A DNA stretch of 7,736 nucleotides from JAABRU01 sp964505535 (GCA_964505535.1 CAZDIU010000254.1:1-7736), one strand, 5' to 3'. Positions 1-7,108 are shown, counted from the first letter of the stretch. Made by a program: numbers and translations. The notes: generated by a model not told the origin, from the sequence alone.

Positions 1-20
1 CGGAACTCTTTGAAAACACT

Positions 21-46
21 GGATTCCGGCTTGCGCCGGAATGACG
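21..46. repeat. Dispersed palindromic repeat, copy 1
   Basis: ATTCCGGC (23-30) and GCCGGAAT (35-42) form a perfect 8-bp inverted repeat around a TTGC loop, followed by GACGG. It belongs to the widespread class of intergenic palindromes of the form GTCATTCC...GGAATGAC, whose translation gives the familiar spurious peptide 'VIPAKAGIQ'. Related copies lie at 6657-6682 and 7070-7092. The assignment rests on shared sequence pattern and is not a database match. Confidence 0.7.
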
Positions 47-104
47 GTTAAAACAGACAGTTGCCTCACTCCTGAAAGAGCTGCGTAACATCAGTGAATT
101 ACAG

Positions 105-139
105 AAAAACCGGATTTTTGGAAAAATTCGGTTTTTTTT
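105..139. terminator. Bidirectional intrinsic terminator hairpin
   Basis: On the plus strand AACCGGATTTTT (108-119) pairs with AAAAATTCGGTT (122-133), with one G-T wobble and a tight TGGA loop, and runs into eight T (132-139). On the minus strand the same hairpin has one A-C mismatch and ends in five U (109-105). It therefore suits both the end of the minus-strand radical SAM operon, whose stop is 66 nt away, and a plus-strand gene left of the window. A second, weaker 5-bp hairpin (190-203) overlaps the radical SAM stop codon. A further arm at 148-160 can compete for pairing. Confidence 0.7.
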
Positions 140-202
140 GGAGGGAGAAATCCGGTTTTTGCAGGTCACAGATTCAAAATTGACAAAACACCGGCAATCC
201 GG

Positions 203-1828
203 TTAAAAAAACCGTTCATCACGCTGCTTCCGGAATGCGGAAAGAAAAAGCTGTGTCAGATGCAGGGAAACCGCATGTTCATACATTTCTCCATCCGGAG
301 TGATTCCCCTGATTTTTCCGTCATGAAAAAAAGCTGCCAGCATCCGTCTGCCGATCTCTTCACGCCCTGTCCCCGGAAGAATTTTTTCTTCACCGGCAAA
401 GGGCAGCGGAGCAGGAAGATTTTCCTGCCTGTCTCTGAGGGATTTTATGAAATTGACGATTCTGCCCAGCCGGAGAAGGGTGGCTGCATCTGTTCTGGTG
501 GTGGTATGAGAAAGGGGCAGTGCGCTGGATCGCATAAGGGAAAAACGCAGGGGAAGCAGCCCGGCCTGCGCGCATTTTTCATAATCTTCGCTTCCCGGAG
601 CCGGGTAATACACGGAAACTCCGGCCAGTGCATTCCGGGAGAATATCCAGAGCAAATCCGTGACAGAATCTTCGGGTTTCTGTCCGGGCGCGGCAGCAAT
701 CATATAACAGACAGCTTCCATGCCGTATTTTCCGGCAAATTGGATGGCCTTTTCCGCGGATTCCCTGACATCAGGTCTTCGAAAACGTCTGAGCTGCTCT
801 GCGGATGATGAACCCACAGAAAGATTCAGCGTCTGAAATCCGGCCTTTTTCATGGTGCAGATGAGTTCTTCATCCAAAGAAGGCGGAAACAGGCCGTTCA
901 TGGCCCGAAGTTCAAGATTCAATGATCCGAATTTTTCCATGATACCGTTGAGCAGGTGCAGAAACCACTGTCTGTCCAGACTCAGATTTTCATCCTCAAA
1001 ATCAATAAATCCCGCATCATGCGCATTCACCGCAGTTTCCATTTCCCGGAGAACAGAATCCGCAGATCGCCGCCGGTATTTCAGGGAAGACGCACCCACA
1101 GCGCAGTAGGAGCATTTCATGGGGCAGCCCCGGCTGGATACAATGACCGTGCTTCCTCTTCCCTTTCTCCGGTAAAACTGCTGTTTCACCAGATGCATGG
1201 CCGGAAGGGGCCAGTCATCCGGATGTTCCATCATGGCCGGGGGGCTGATATGCAGGCTCCCGTCTGATTTCCGGAAGACAATTCCCGGAACTCTGTCCGG
1301 GGACTCCCCCTTTTTCAGACACGCTGCCAGCATGGGCATTGCTGTCTCACCCTCACCCCGGATGACAAAATCCACAGCTTCGCATTCCATGACTTTTTCC
1401 GGAAGATGGGTGGGATGATGTCCGCCCATGACAATGCGGCAGGATGGCAGGAATTTTTTCACAGTGCGGGCTGTTTCCAGAGCCTCACTGCTGTAGGATG
1501 TGAAAAGAGAGGAAATGCCGACCAGAAACGCACCGGATTTCCGTGCCTGATTTCCGATATGTTCAAAACTGTATCCGTAATGCCGGAACCGGTGAAACAG
1601 GGCAAAGGGGGAAAAATCCGGTTTCCCGTAATATGGGCGGAGATAATCCATTTCCTCCGGCAGATCCATATCACGGAATTTGGATGTGGCAGGGGAATCC
1701 AGAATCTCCGCGGAAAATCCGGCCTGAATCAGGGACGCGGCAATGCAGGCCAGTCCGTAAGGGATGGTCCGCTTGGCCGTGAGGTAAAAATCCCTGATCG
1801 GCGGCTGAATCAGCAGGATATCCGGCAT
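203..1828 (-). CDS. B12-binding-domain radical SAM protein
   Basis: Predicted cytoplasmic cobalamin-dependent radical SAM enzyme of 541 residues; the substrate is unknown. Residues 1-170 look like a B12-binding domain: a start of ILLIQPP, then PYGLACIAASLIQAGF, VGISSLFTSYSSEALETA, and the strand-loop motif GGHHPTHLPE leading to IRGEGE. As in many class B radical SAM methylases, the DxHxxG cobalamin-ligand motif is not visible. The radical SAM core follows, with the cluster motif GCPMKCSYC (C235, C239, C242), then FEDENLS, NLSVGSSSAEQLRRFRRP and YYPAPGSEDYEKC, which match the usual core strands. The last ~120 residues form a family-specific C-terminal region. Known relatives catalyse C- or P-methylation, ring closure or ring contraction; nothing here selects among them. 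The start lies 4 nt after the stop of the TolC-like gene (TAA-CATC-ATG) with only a weak ribosome site, so translation is probably coupled. The family call is firm, the reaction is open. Confidence 0.92.
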   Translation of the reverse strand: MPDILLIQPPIRDFYLTAKRTIPYGLACIAASLIQAGFSAEILDSPATSKFRDMDLPEEMDYLRPYYGKPDFSPFALFHRFRHYGYSFEHIGNQARKSGAFLVGISSLFTSYSSEALETARTVKKFLPSCRIVMGGHHPTHLPEKVMECEAVDFVIRGEGETAMPMLAACLKKGESPDRVPGIVFRKSDGSLHISPPAMMEHPDDWPLPAMHLVKQQFYRRKGRGSTVIVSSRGCPMKCSYCAVGASSLKYRRRSADSVLREMETAVNAHDAGFIDFEDENLSLDRQWFLHLLNGIMEKFGSLNLELRAMNGLFPPSLDEELICTMKKAGFQTLNLSVGSSSAEQLRRFRRPDVRESAEKAIQFAGKYGMEAVCYMIAAAPGQKPEDSVTDLLWIFSRNALAGVSVYYPAPGSEDYEKCAQAGLLPLRFSLMRSSALPLSHTTTRTDAATLLRLGRIVNFIKSLRDRQENLPAPLPFAGEEKILPGTGREEIGRRMLAAFFHDGKIRGITPDGEMYEHAVSLHLTQLFLSAFRKQRDERFF

Positions 1829-1832
1829 GATG

Positions 1833-4037
1833 TTACTCGGAAAGAAGTTTTATCACGCTCCGGTGCAGCCAGCCATCCCCTTTTTGTGTCTTCACCTTGA
1901 ACCATTCTCCCGCGCTGCTGACAACGGGAAGCTGCCGACCCTGTTCTTCGATATACAGAACCGGGGACTGCAGACTCGGTGCGCTCCGCACATTTGCCCG
2001 TGCTGTGGTTTCCACCATTTTCTGCCCCTGTGCAGCAGGACGCAGCGCAGACGGGACTTTGGGAGGTGCTTTGGTTTCTGTGACTTTCTGTCCCTGGCCT
2101 GGTCCCGGAGTTTTGCTTTGTGCCGGGGATGTTCCGCTTTTCTTTTGGGATTTCTGCGGGACTGTATCCGCAGATGTGCCCGGAGCATTTTCCACGGGCC
2201 TGACATATTTTGTGGGAATCCATCCGGGAGAACCGTCCCCCATCTCAATTTTCAGCCATCCGTTGGGAGCCCATCCTGTAAGACGGTATTTTTCCCCGAT
2301 CAGTCCCTGGCCTTTCACAGGCGAATCATTGGATGGACCGGAATGGATGCTTACCACATCCCTGAACACTGTAATTTCCCGCACCGGCTGTCTTTTCTCA
2401 GATTCCACTTCAGCAGCATTCACAACACGCTTCAGTCTGTCCTCTTTATCCGAATCTGGAGATTTCAGACTTTTCCCTTTTTGGAAAATATCCTGCCCCG
2501 GTTTTGCATCGCGTGCACCGGTTACAGCAGAATCCTGCGGATGCGGAACAGTGGCAGGCTTCGCAGGCATCGGGGCATGGGACTGACGCAGAATTTCCGG
2601 CTGCTGTCTGAGGGACTGCTGTATTGAGGCTGTCAGAGATGCTATGTTCATACTGACCATGTTTGGGGGAAACCGGCCAATCCCCACGGAATCATAGAAT
2701 CTGCCTGCGGCATTCTCCACTTCTGCAAAAGCCAGATAATAGCGCATCCGGGCCATCAGCCCCTCTGTCTCATTCTGAATCTGTGCAAATTCATCCGGCA
2801 AATCAGCAGCGGGCAGATTCAGTTTCCGGTTCACCTCTGCCAAATCTTGGGCGATCCGGTATTCTTCCACAGCCAGCACATACCGCTGCCGGGAAAGATG
2901 CAGTTGGGACACAACAGCCATGCTGAGATTCATGTGCCGGACAGATTCCGCATTCTGCGCTGCCTGCCCAATGCCGGATGCCGGAACCGGTGCAAAAAGC
3001 TGCCGGGCTGCCTGCAAACCGGCATCCTGCCAGACAGCGGCCTGCTGAAAAGGATTTTCCCTGTCATATCCGGCATCAAAAGAGACTTCCTGCCGCAGGC
3101 TCTGAATTGCTTTCCGGATTTCATGCACACCGGTTCCTGTCCTGCTGCCGGAGTGCTGCAGTTCAGCCCGCTGAAACAGGGCAAGAAGTTCCGCATCTGT
3201 CATGGATTTGTCAGAAGGGAGAAAATTCGGTTTTTTCCAGTCGCATCCTGTGATCTGAAAGGGAGTTCCGGGATTCATGCCCATCAAAACAGCCAGTTCT
3301 GCTTTGGTTCCTGCCATTTTCTGGGACAAATCCCATAAAAAACGAACGGTTTCCACCAACTGCCGCTGCTTTTCCAGTTCCTCCCTGGAAGGGGCCCGGG
3401 TCAGGGCAGGTTTTTCCCGGTAATGCCGAAGAAAATCCCTGGCTTTTCCCAGCAGGGTTTCCGTTTCCCTCCGCAGTGTTTCCGCAATCACTGTCTGGTA
3501 ATAGACCTGACGCACTTCTGCGACAATGTTTCGGATGACTTTCTGGCGTGTGGATTCAGACAGGGACAAAGGCTCGGTTCCTCCCTGGCGATCCACTGCA
3601 AAACTCAGACCAAAGTCCAAAATGTTCCATGCAGAGGCAAGTCTGTCTGTCCGATCTCCTCCGGGATAGACAAGGGCGCTGATTTTCTGATCCGAAAACA
3701 GGGCTCCAGGCCGGGTATCCTGACCATAACCCGCGGAAATGGCCAGACGCTCCATAGCTTCAGGATCGGAGGTGCTGAAAGGTGTTTCAGACAGAGCGGT
3801 CTGCATCTGTGCAAGTCGGCGGCTGTAAGTGTAAAGAAGAGTTCTGGCCATGGCTTCTTCCGGACTCACCGGCCCTGTAAACGGTTCCCGGTAGTCTGCC
3901 ACAGCCGGAGAGGCGGACATTCCTGTCCACAGGGCCTTTTGTTTTTCCGTTTTTTGCATGAACGGCATTCGGCTCAGGCATCCGCACAGCACAAATGTTA
4001 TCAGCATAATCATCAGGATAAGGATAGGTTTTCTCAT
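1833..4037 (-). CDS. TolC-family outer-membrane lipoprotein with two C-terminal SH3b domains
   Basis: Protein of 734 residues starting at MRKPILILMIMLITFVLCGC. This is a lipoprotein signal with lipobox LCGC, so Cys20 would be acylated. Residues ~50-475 resemble the outer-membrane efflux (TolC/OEP) fold in two similar halves. SPEEAMARTLLYTYSRR opens it, SAWNILDFGLSFAVDRQ is the typical beta-strand signature, and long helices follow (IVAEVRQVYYQTV; AELAVLMGMNPGTPF). The second half carries AAVWQDAGLQAARQLF and RQRYVLAVEEYRIAQDLAEVNRKL. A Pro/Gln/Lys-rich linker leads to SH3b domain 1 (~555-613) and, after a second linker, SH3b domain 2 (~675-732), which shows ANVRSAPSLQSPVL and EWFKVKTQKGDGWLHRSVI. 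TolC proteins normally lack SH3b domains; such domains commonly bind cell-wall material. No adaptor or pump gene is adjacent. It is first in a minus-strand operon with the radical SAM gene. The reading frame stays open up to 4268, but the signal peptide and ribosome site fix the start at 4037. Confidence 0.85.
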   Translation of the reverse strand: MRKPILILMIMLITFVLCGCLSRMPFMQKTEKQKALWTGMSASPAVADYREPFTGPVSPEEAMARTLLYTYSRRLAQMQTALSETPFSTSDPEAMERLAISAGYGQDTRPGALFSDQKISALVYPGGDRTDRLASAWNILDFGLSFAVDRQGGTEPLSLSESTRQKVIRNIVAEVRQVYYQTVIAETLRRETETLLGKARDFLRHYREKPALTRAPSREELEKQRQLVETVRFLWDLSQKMAGTKAELAVLMGMNPGTPFQITGCDWKKPNFLPSDKSMTDAELLALFQRAELQHSGSRTGTGVHEIRKAIQSLRQEVSFDAGYDRENPFQQAAVWQDAGLQAARQLFAPVPASGIGQAAQNAESVRHMNLSMAVVSQLHLSRQRYVLAVEEYRIAQDLAEVNRKLNLPAADLPDEFAQIQNETEGLMARMRYYLAFAEVENAAGRFYDSVGIGRFPPNMVSMNIASLTASIQQSLRQQPEILRQSHAPMPAKPATVPHPQDSAVTGARDAKPGQDIFQKGKSLKSPDSDKEDRLKRVVNAAEVESEKRQPVREITVFRDVVSIHSGPSNDSPVKGQGLIGEKYRLTGWAPNGWLKIEMGDGSPGWIPTKYVRPVENAPGTSADTVPQKSQKKSGTSPAQSKTPGPGQGQKVTETKAPPKVPSALRPAAQGQKMVETTARANVRSAPSLQSPVLYIEEQGRQLPVVSSAGEWFKVKTQKGDGWLHRSVIKLLSE
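2000..2096 (-). repeat. Degenerate 66-bp tandem duplication inside the linker before SH3b-2
   Basis: Plus-strand positions 2000-2030 and 2066-2096 agree at 24 of 31 bases with a period of 66 bp. In protein, QGQKVTETKAPPKVPSA (residues 648-664) matches QGQKMVETTARANVRSA (670-686). The second copy is the beginning of SH3b-2, so the linker carries a partial duplicate of that domain's start. The reading frame is kept. Confidence 0.7.
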
Positions 4038-4046
4038 CTGTTTCAG

Positions 4047-4054
4047 CCCTCCCT
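4047..4054 (-). promoter_or_regulatory. Ribosome binding site that fixes the TolC-like start
   Basis: On the minus strand AGGGAGGG lies 9 nt before the ATG at 4037. It is directly followed by a lipoprotein signal peptide, so this start is preferred over the ATG at 4268 that extends the same frame by 77 residues without a signal sequence. Confidence 0.8.
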
Positions 4055-4110
4055 GCAAAATGTAAATGTTGAATGCGCAATCTTGCTTAAATGATCCGGT
4101 AACAACCGTG

Positions 4111-4222
4111 CTTTCAGGCTCCCCTGAAAAGTGTCCCTGTCTGCTGTTTCTCTGATAATCAGCCGGGGACAGGTTTGTCAGGCTGACTGTGTTTTCCTGT
4201 GCAAAGCAAAATCCGGGACACT
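4111..4222 (-). repeat. Cluster of nested inverted repeats in the operon leader
   Basis: Four symmetric elements are packed here. TTTCAGG/CCTGAAA (4112-4118, 4123-4129) makes a 7-bp stem with a 4-nt loop. AGTGTCCC/GGGACACT (4130-4137, 4215-4222) makes an 8-bp stem that encloses the rest. Inside it lie CTGATAATCAG (4152-4162) and GTCAGGCTGAC (4177-4187), the latter itself flanked by ACAGG (4169-4173) and CCTGT (4196-4200). As minus-strand RNA this could fold into a multi-branched leader; as DNA the short palindromes could be operators. The role is not known. Confidence 0.5.
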
Positions 4223-4398
4223 GTAAAAAATCCTCTTTGAAACCGGACAGATTTATGATAATTTCCAATGTGCCCAGCCCATGCTGTTTCGGCTGAAATG
4301 CAGACGGTCATAATTCAGCAGAACAGACAAACAAAAAGATGATGCTCCAAAACTGACAGTCTTCCATATCAATCTGCAAATAATAAAGGAAACAGGAA

Positions 4399-6609
4399 AT
4401 GAAATCAACATTTGTTTCAGAAATTCTTTTCATACTGGTTCTGCTGGCAGCTTTTCCGGCTTTTTCCCAGGAGATTCCGGATGAACTGGAAGAAAAAATT
4501 GCCGGGGAGATGGAATGGCTGCGGGAGGAGGGGTATGACATGAAAGTGGTCACAGCCTCCCGGAAATCCCAGAAGATTTCCGAGGCTCCGGCCAGCATCA
4601 TCAGCATTTCGCAGGAACAGATCCGGGCATTCGGATGGCGGGACCTCAAGGATGTGTTCCGGGCCATACCGGGCGTGGATGTGTCATACAGTGTGCAGGG
4701 AGAGATAAAATCTTATGTGATCATGCGGGGTGTCACCGGAAACCAGAAAATTCTCATTCTGCAGGACGGGCATAAATACAGTCCTGCAACAGGGGGAGTT
4801 TTTCTCTATGGAAACAATATGCCTCTGAACATATACAAACGCATTGAAATCATTTACGGCCCGGCATCCAGTCTCTACGGTGCGGATGCCTATGCAGGGG
4901 TCATCAACCTGATTACCAAAGACGGGGAAGACTGTGACGGGGCAGAAGTCAATGCAGGCTGGCTTTCCTCCGGCGCATGGCTGGGCGATCTGAGTTTTGG
5001 CAAAAAGGTGAATGAGGATACGGATTTTCTCCTGTCCGCGAGGATCGTGAACGGAGAGGATCAGAAACTCCACAAGGATTATGAAGAATACGCGGCGGTC
5101 AACCGCTACAGCGGACAACTGGACAGTTATGAAAATGACTATCCCATTGAAAACTGGAATTTTTTTCTCAAATTACGGTACAAAAAATTCCTTCTGGGAT
5201 TTGACTGGCAGCATGAATATGAGTCTTCAGCCGCGGTGTCCCGGCCGGATCGCTACGCGTATGTTGAGGATTTCGTATGGGGTCAGGACATGCGGCATTT
5301 TTACCTTGATTATGACACCTGGTCAAATGAACGGATCAGCATTAAAACCACCTTTGAGATGGGGGATTATGAAGTGGACAATGCCTCCAATTATTTTGTC
5401 ATCACCGGCACGGATGCAAACGGAAATCCGGTTTCCGCAGCACCGGGATACAAATATGCGTGTTCCTCCTATATCCGGGGCAATGTGCAGATGGACTGGA
5501 GTGTCACAGAAAAACTTTCGGCTGTGATGGGACTGTCCTATGAGAAAGTCAAATCCTTTCCCAACACCCGGAATCTGAGTGAACCCTTTGACGAGGACGG
5601 AGACACAGCAGTGGACATGACCCTGTTTACGGATGCCAACGGCTACACCTTCGGCATTCTGGGTTTTTCAGAACCCTGGTTCAGGGAGCGGAAGTTTTAC
5701 AACATGGGAGCCTTTGTGCAGACGGAATACAAATTTTCAGACAGGCTCAAGGTTGATGCGGGAATCCGCTATGATTACAATGAAGTTTACAAAGAAACCT
5801 TCAACCCCCGAATCGGACTGATAGTCAATCCCCTTGACAGACTGACCGTGAAACTGCTGTACGGAACAGCCTATATTCAGCCTTCCAATGATTACCGGTA
5901 TCAGAATTTTGCCAATCCGTATGTGATACACATTCCCAACGAAAATTTGGAGCCTGAGGAACTGAAAAATTATGCTCTGGATATGACGTATACCTTCGGA
6001 ACCCATTTTCTTGTCCGGGCTGCTCTGTTTTACAATGAAATGGACAATATCATCCGGGCAGTGGAGGCTCCGGACCAGGCAGGAGGCTATCCCTATTACA
6101 ATCCGTACCGGACAGACCCCGGATACGTGGAATACAACGGCAATCAGGGAGAAATCACCAGCAAAGGCGGAGAAATCACTCTGACCCACAAACTGGATCG
6201 GTTTCAGAACAGTCTTTCCTATTCCTATGTGACCGGAGATGACAACGGGTATGACATATCCGGCATATCCGAGCATAAAGTGACCCTGAATTCCTCTTAT
6301 ACTGCGGAAAAATGGATGGCGGGTCTGACCCTGCGCTGTTACGGGGATGTGAACACTTCCCACAAAAATTACAGATACGGCGATGCGGCAGCCGGTGGGG
6401 ATGAATCCTATTCCTTTGACGGCGCGCTTATCGCGTACCTGAATTTTGTGTACAGATTCACTGATGATTTTTCCGTTAAAATGACAGTTGACAATCTGTT
6501 TGACACAGAACATTATGCGGGTGTGCCTTTTGACGGATCCCCTGTGGTGGTTCCCCGAACTCCCCAGCCTCTGCGGCAGATTTATCTGGGACTGACGTAC
6601 AGATACTGA
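4399..6609 (+). CDS. TonB-dependent outer-membrane receptor
   Basis: A 736-residue receptor for energy-dependent uptake across the outer membrane. Residues 1-23 form a signal peptide ending in AFS, with cleavage likely before Q24. After a short acidic segment, MKVVTASRK (48-56) resembles a TonB box. The plug domain follows at ~60-175: SEAPASIISISQEQIRAFGW, DLKDVFRAIPGVDV, VIMRGVTGNQKILILQDG, KRIEIIYGPASSLYGADAYAG and VINLITK. The rest is a beta-barrel with alternating aromatic strands, LLYGTAYIQPS, NLEPEELKNYALDMTY, the late NLFDTEHYAGVP motif and the C-terminal strand LRQIYLGLTYRY ending in an aromatic residue. Length is normal for the small BtuB/Cir-like class. AAAGGA lies 8 nt before the ATG. 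The ligand cannot be read from the sequence; siderophores, cobalamin and other compounds are possible. It is divergent from the TolC-like/radical SAM operon and has no TonB or ExbBD gene beside it. No clear terminator was found downstream. Confidence 0.95.
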   Translation: MKSTFVSEILFILVLLAAFPAFSQEIPDELEEKIAGEMEWLREEGYDMKVVTASRKSQKISEAPASIISISQEQIRAFGWRDLKDVFRAIPGVDVSYSVQGEIKSYVIMRGVTGNQKILILQDGHKYSPATGGVFLYGNNMPLNIYKRIEIIYGPASSLYGADAYAGVINLITKDGEDCDGAEVNAGWLSSGAWLGDLSFGKKVNEDTDFLLSARIVNGEDQKLHKDYEEYAAVNRYSGQLDSYENDYPIENWNFFLKLRYKKFLLGFDWQHEYESSAAVSRPDRYAYVEDFVWGQDMRHFYLDYDTWSNERISIKTTFEMGDYEVDNASNYFVITGTDANGNPVSAAPGYKYACSSYIRGNVQMDWSVTEKLSAVMGLSYEKVKSFPNTRNLSEPFDEDGDTAVDMTLFTDANGYTFGILGFSEPWFRERKFYNMGAFVQTEYKFSDRLKVDAGIRYDYNEVYKETFNPRIGLIVNPLDRLTVKLLYGTAYIQPSNDYRYQNFANPYVIHIPNENLEPEELKNYALDMTYTFGTHFLVRAALFYNEMDNIIRAVEAPDQAGGYPYYNPYRTDPGYVEYNGNQGEITSKGGEITLTHKLDRFQNSLSYSYVTGDDNGYDISGISEHKVTLNSSYTAEKWMAGLTLRCYGDVNTSHKNYRYGDAAAGGDESYSFDGALIAYLNFVYRFTDDFSVKMTVDNLFDTEHYAGVPFDGSPVVVPRTPQPLRQIYLGLTYRY

Positions 6610-6656
6610 AATATACCGATCCGGCTTTGGTTTTTTCCGGCACGAAAACTGCGTCC

Positions 6657-6682
6657 GTCATACCGGCTTTCGCAGGTATGAC
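6657..6682. repeat. Dispersed palindromic repeat, copy 2
   Basis: GTCATACC (6657-6664) and GGTATGAC (6675-6682) are perfect 8-bp arms around a 10-nt loop. Read on the minus strand it encodes VIPAKAGMTD, the usual false peptide of this repeat class. It lies 48 bp after the receptor stop and may stabilise the 3' end of the transcript. Confidence 0.75.
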
Positions 6683-6771
6683 AAAAATAATACTCCCTGG
6701 CACAGGACAGAAGCCTGGGCCAGTTTTATCAGGGATGTGAAACTTTTTAAAATACCGGACGGTTCAGGCTG

Positions 6772-6788
6772 CAGGTGTCAGGTGTCAG
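6772..6788. repeat. Short tandem repeat (CAGGTGT)x2 + CAG
   Basis: Two exact copies of CAGGTGT followed by CAG. No function is evident. Such short repeats can vary in copy number between strains. Confidence 0.6.
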
Positions 6789-6902
6789 TATGCGGTCAGG
6801 ACTGAAACCTCAAAACCGGTATATCAGCAATTTTCAAATCCCCTGTTTTGATCAGAAAGTGACAGCAATCAACCGAAGTTTCGCAAATGTTTTTAGAAAA
6901 AT

Positions 6903-7056
6903 CAATATATTGTCAATGCCGTTTCCTTAAGGCTCCCCTCCCCTGAGGGAGGAGCAGGGGGAGGGTGAAAACGCCATTGAATTGCAGACTGTCATTTTCC
7001 CACTCCCGCCGGGGGAAGGGAATTTTTTACTTAAGGAAACGGCATTGAATATATTG
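6903..7056. mobile_element. MITE-like 154-bp element with long terminal inverted repeats
   Basis: CAATGCCGTTTCCTTAAG (6914-6931) is repeated perfectly in inverted form at 7030-7047 (18 bp). Outside it CAATATATT (6903-6911) pairs with AATATATTG (7048-7056), leaving only a GT bulge, so the arms total 27 bp. The core contains a G/C-rich hairpin (6932-6955, CTGA loop), then GGGAGGGTGAAAA opposed by TTTTCCCACTCCC, and an internal copy of the end motif, AAACGCCATTGAAT (6969-6982), matching AAACGGCATTGAAT (7037-7050) at 13 of 14 bases. There is no coding capacity. Mobility by a transposase acting in trans is inferred; no clear target duplication is visible. Confidence 0.65.
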
Positions 7057-7069
7057 TTTCTGTTTTCCG

Positions 7070-7092
7070 TCATTCCCGCTCAAGTCGGAATT
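7070..7092. repeat. Dispersed palindromic repeat, copy 3 (decayed)
   Basis: ATTCC (7072-7076) and GGAAT (7087-7091) flank a 10-nt spacer, and GTCATTCCCGC precedes. Translation on the plus strand gives VIPAQVGIQ. The arms are shorter than in copies 1 and 2, so this copy looks degraded. It lies 13 bp after the end of the MITE-like element. Confidence 0.6.
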
Positions 7093-7108
7093 CAGCAATA
7101 TCAGATCC

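Larger units (their letters stand above)
4038..4398. other. Divergent intergenic control region
   Basis: This 361-bp gap separates the start codons of the TolC-like gene (minus) and the TonB-dependent receptor (plus), so promoters and operators of both must lie here. No convincing sigma-70 pair was found in either direction. The best plus-strand hint is CATAAT at 4309-4314, with only a poor -35 upstream. TATGAT at 4254-4259 has TTGAAA (4237-4242) only 11 bp away, too close. CTGTTTC occurs three times (4038, 4144, 4284). No open frame with a ribosome site was found, and no tRNA. Confidence 0.6.
6610..6902. other. Non-coding stretch after the receptor gene
   Basis: No gene is supported here. 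It holds one palindromic repeat (6657-6682) and a short tandem repeat (6772-6788). CCGG(6621-6624)...CCGG(6637-6640) around GGTTTTTT is suggestive but is not a proper terminator, since the T run lies in the loop. Confidence 0.6.

Noticed and set aside
1827..2627. Long plus-strand open frames opposite the TolC-like gene (also 3423-4094)
   Set aside because: Low-complexity, Cys/Phe/Arg-rich translations with no ribosome site, lying antisense to a gene with recognisable domains; they are shadows.
4130..4222. Cobalamin riboswitch upstream of the B12-enzyme operon
   Set aside because: AGTCAG...ACCTGTCC on the minus strand faintly recalls the B12 box, but the spacing is wrong and the conserved upstream core elements of the riboswitch are missing.
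4038..4268. Upstream extension of the TolC-like frame to an ATG at 4268
   Set aside because: It adds 77 residues without a signal sequence in front of a clear lipoprotein signal that has its own AGGGAGGG ribosome site.
5737..6513. 258-codon minus-strand open frame opposite the receptor gene
   Set aside because: Antisense to the conserved beta-barrel; its translation has no recognisable pattern and no ribosome site.
6617..6645. Intrinsic terminator after the receptor gene
   Set aside because: The T run falls inside the only possible loop, and no T run follows a stem.
6476..6703. 75-codon minus-strand frame containing VIPAKAGMTD
   Set aside because: It is the known false peptide of the dispersed palindromic repeat.
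6903..7056. CRISPR array or integron attC site
   Set aside because: Repeats are inverted and nested, without regularly spaced direct repeats and spacers, and lack the attC core sites.
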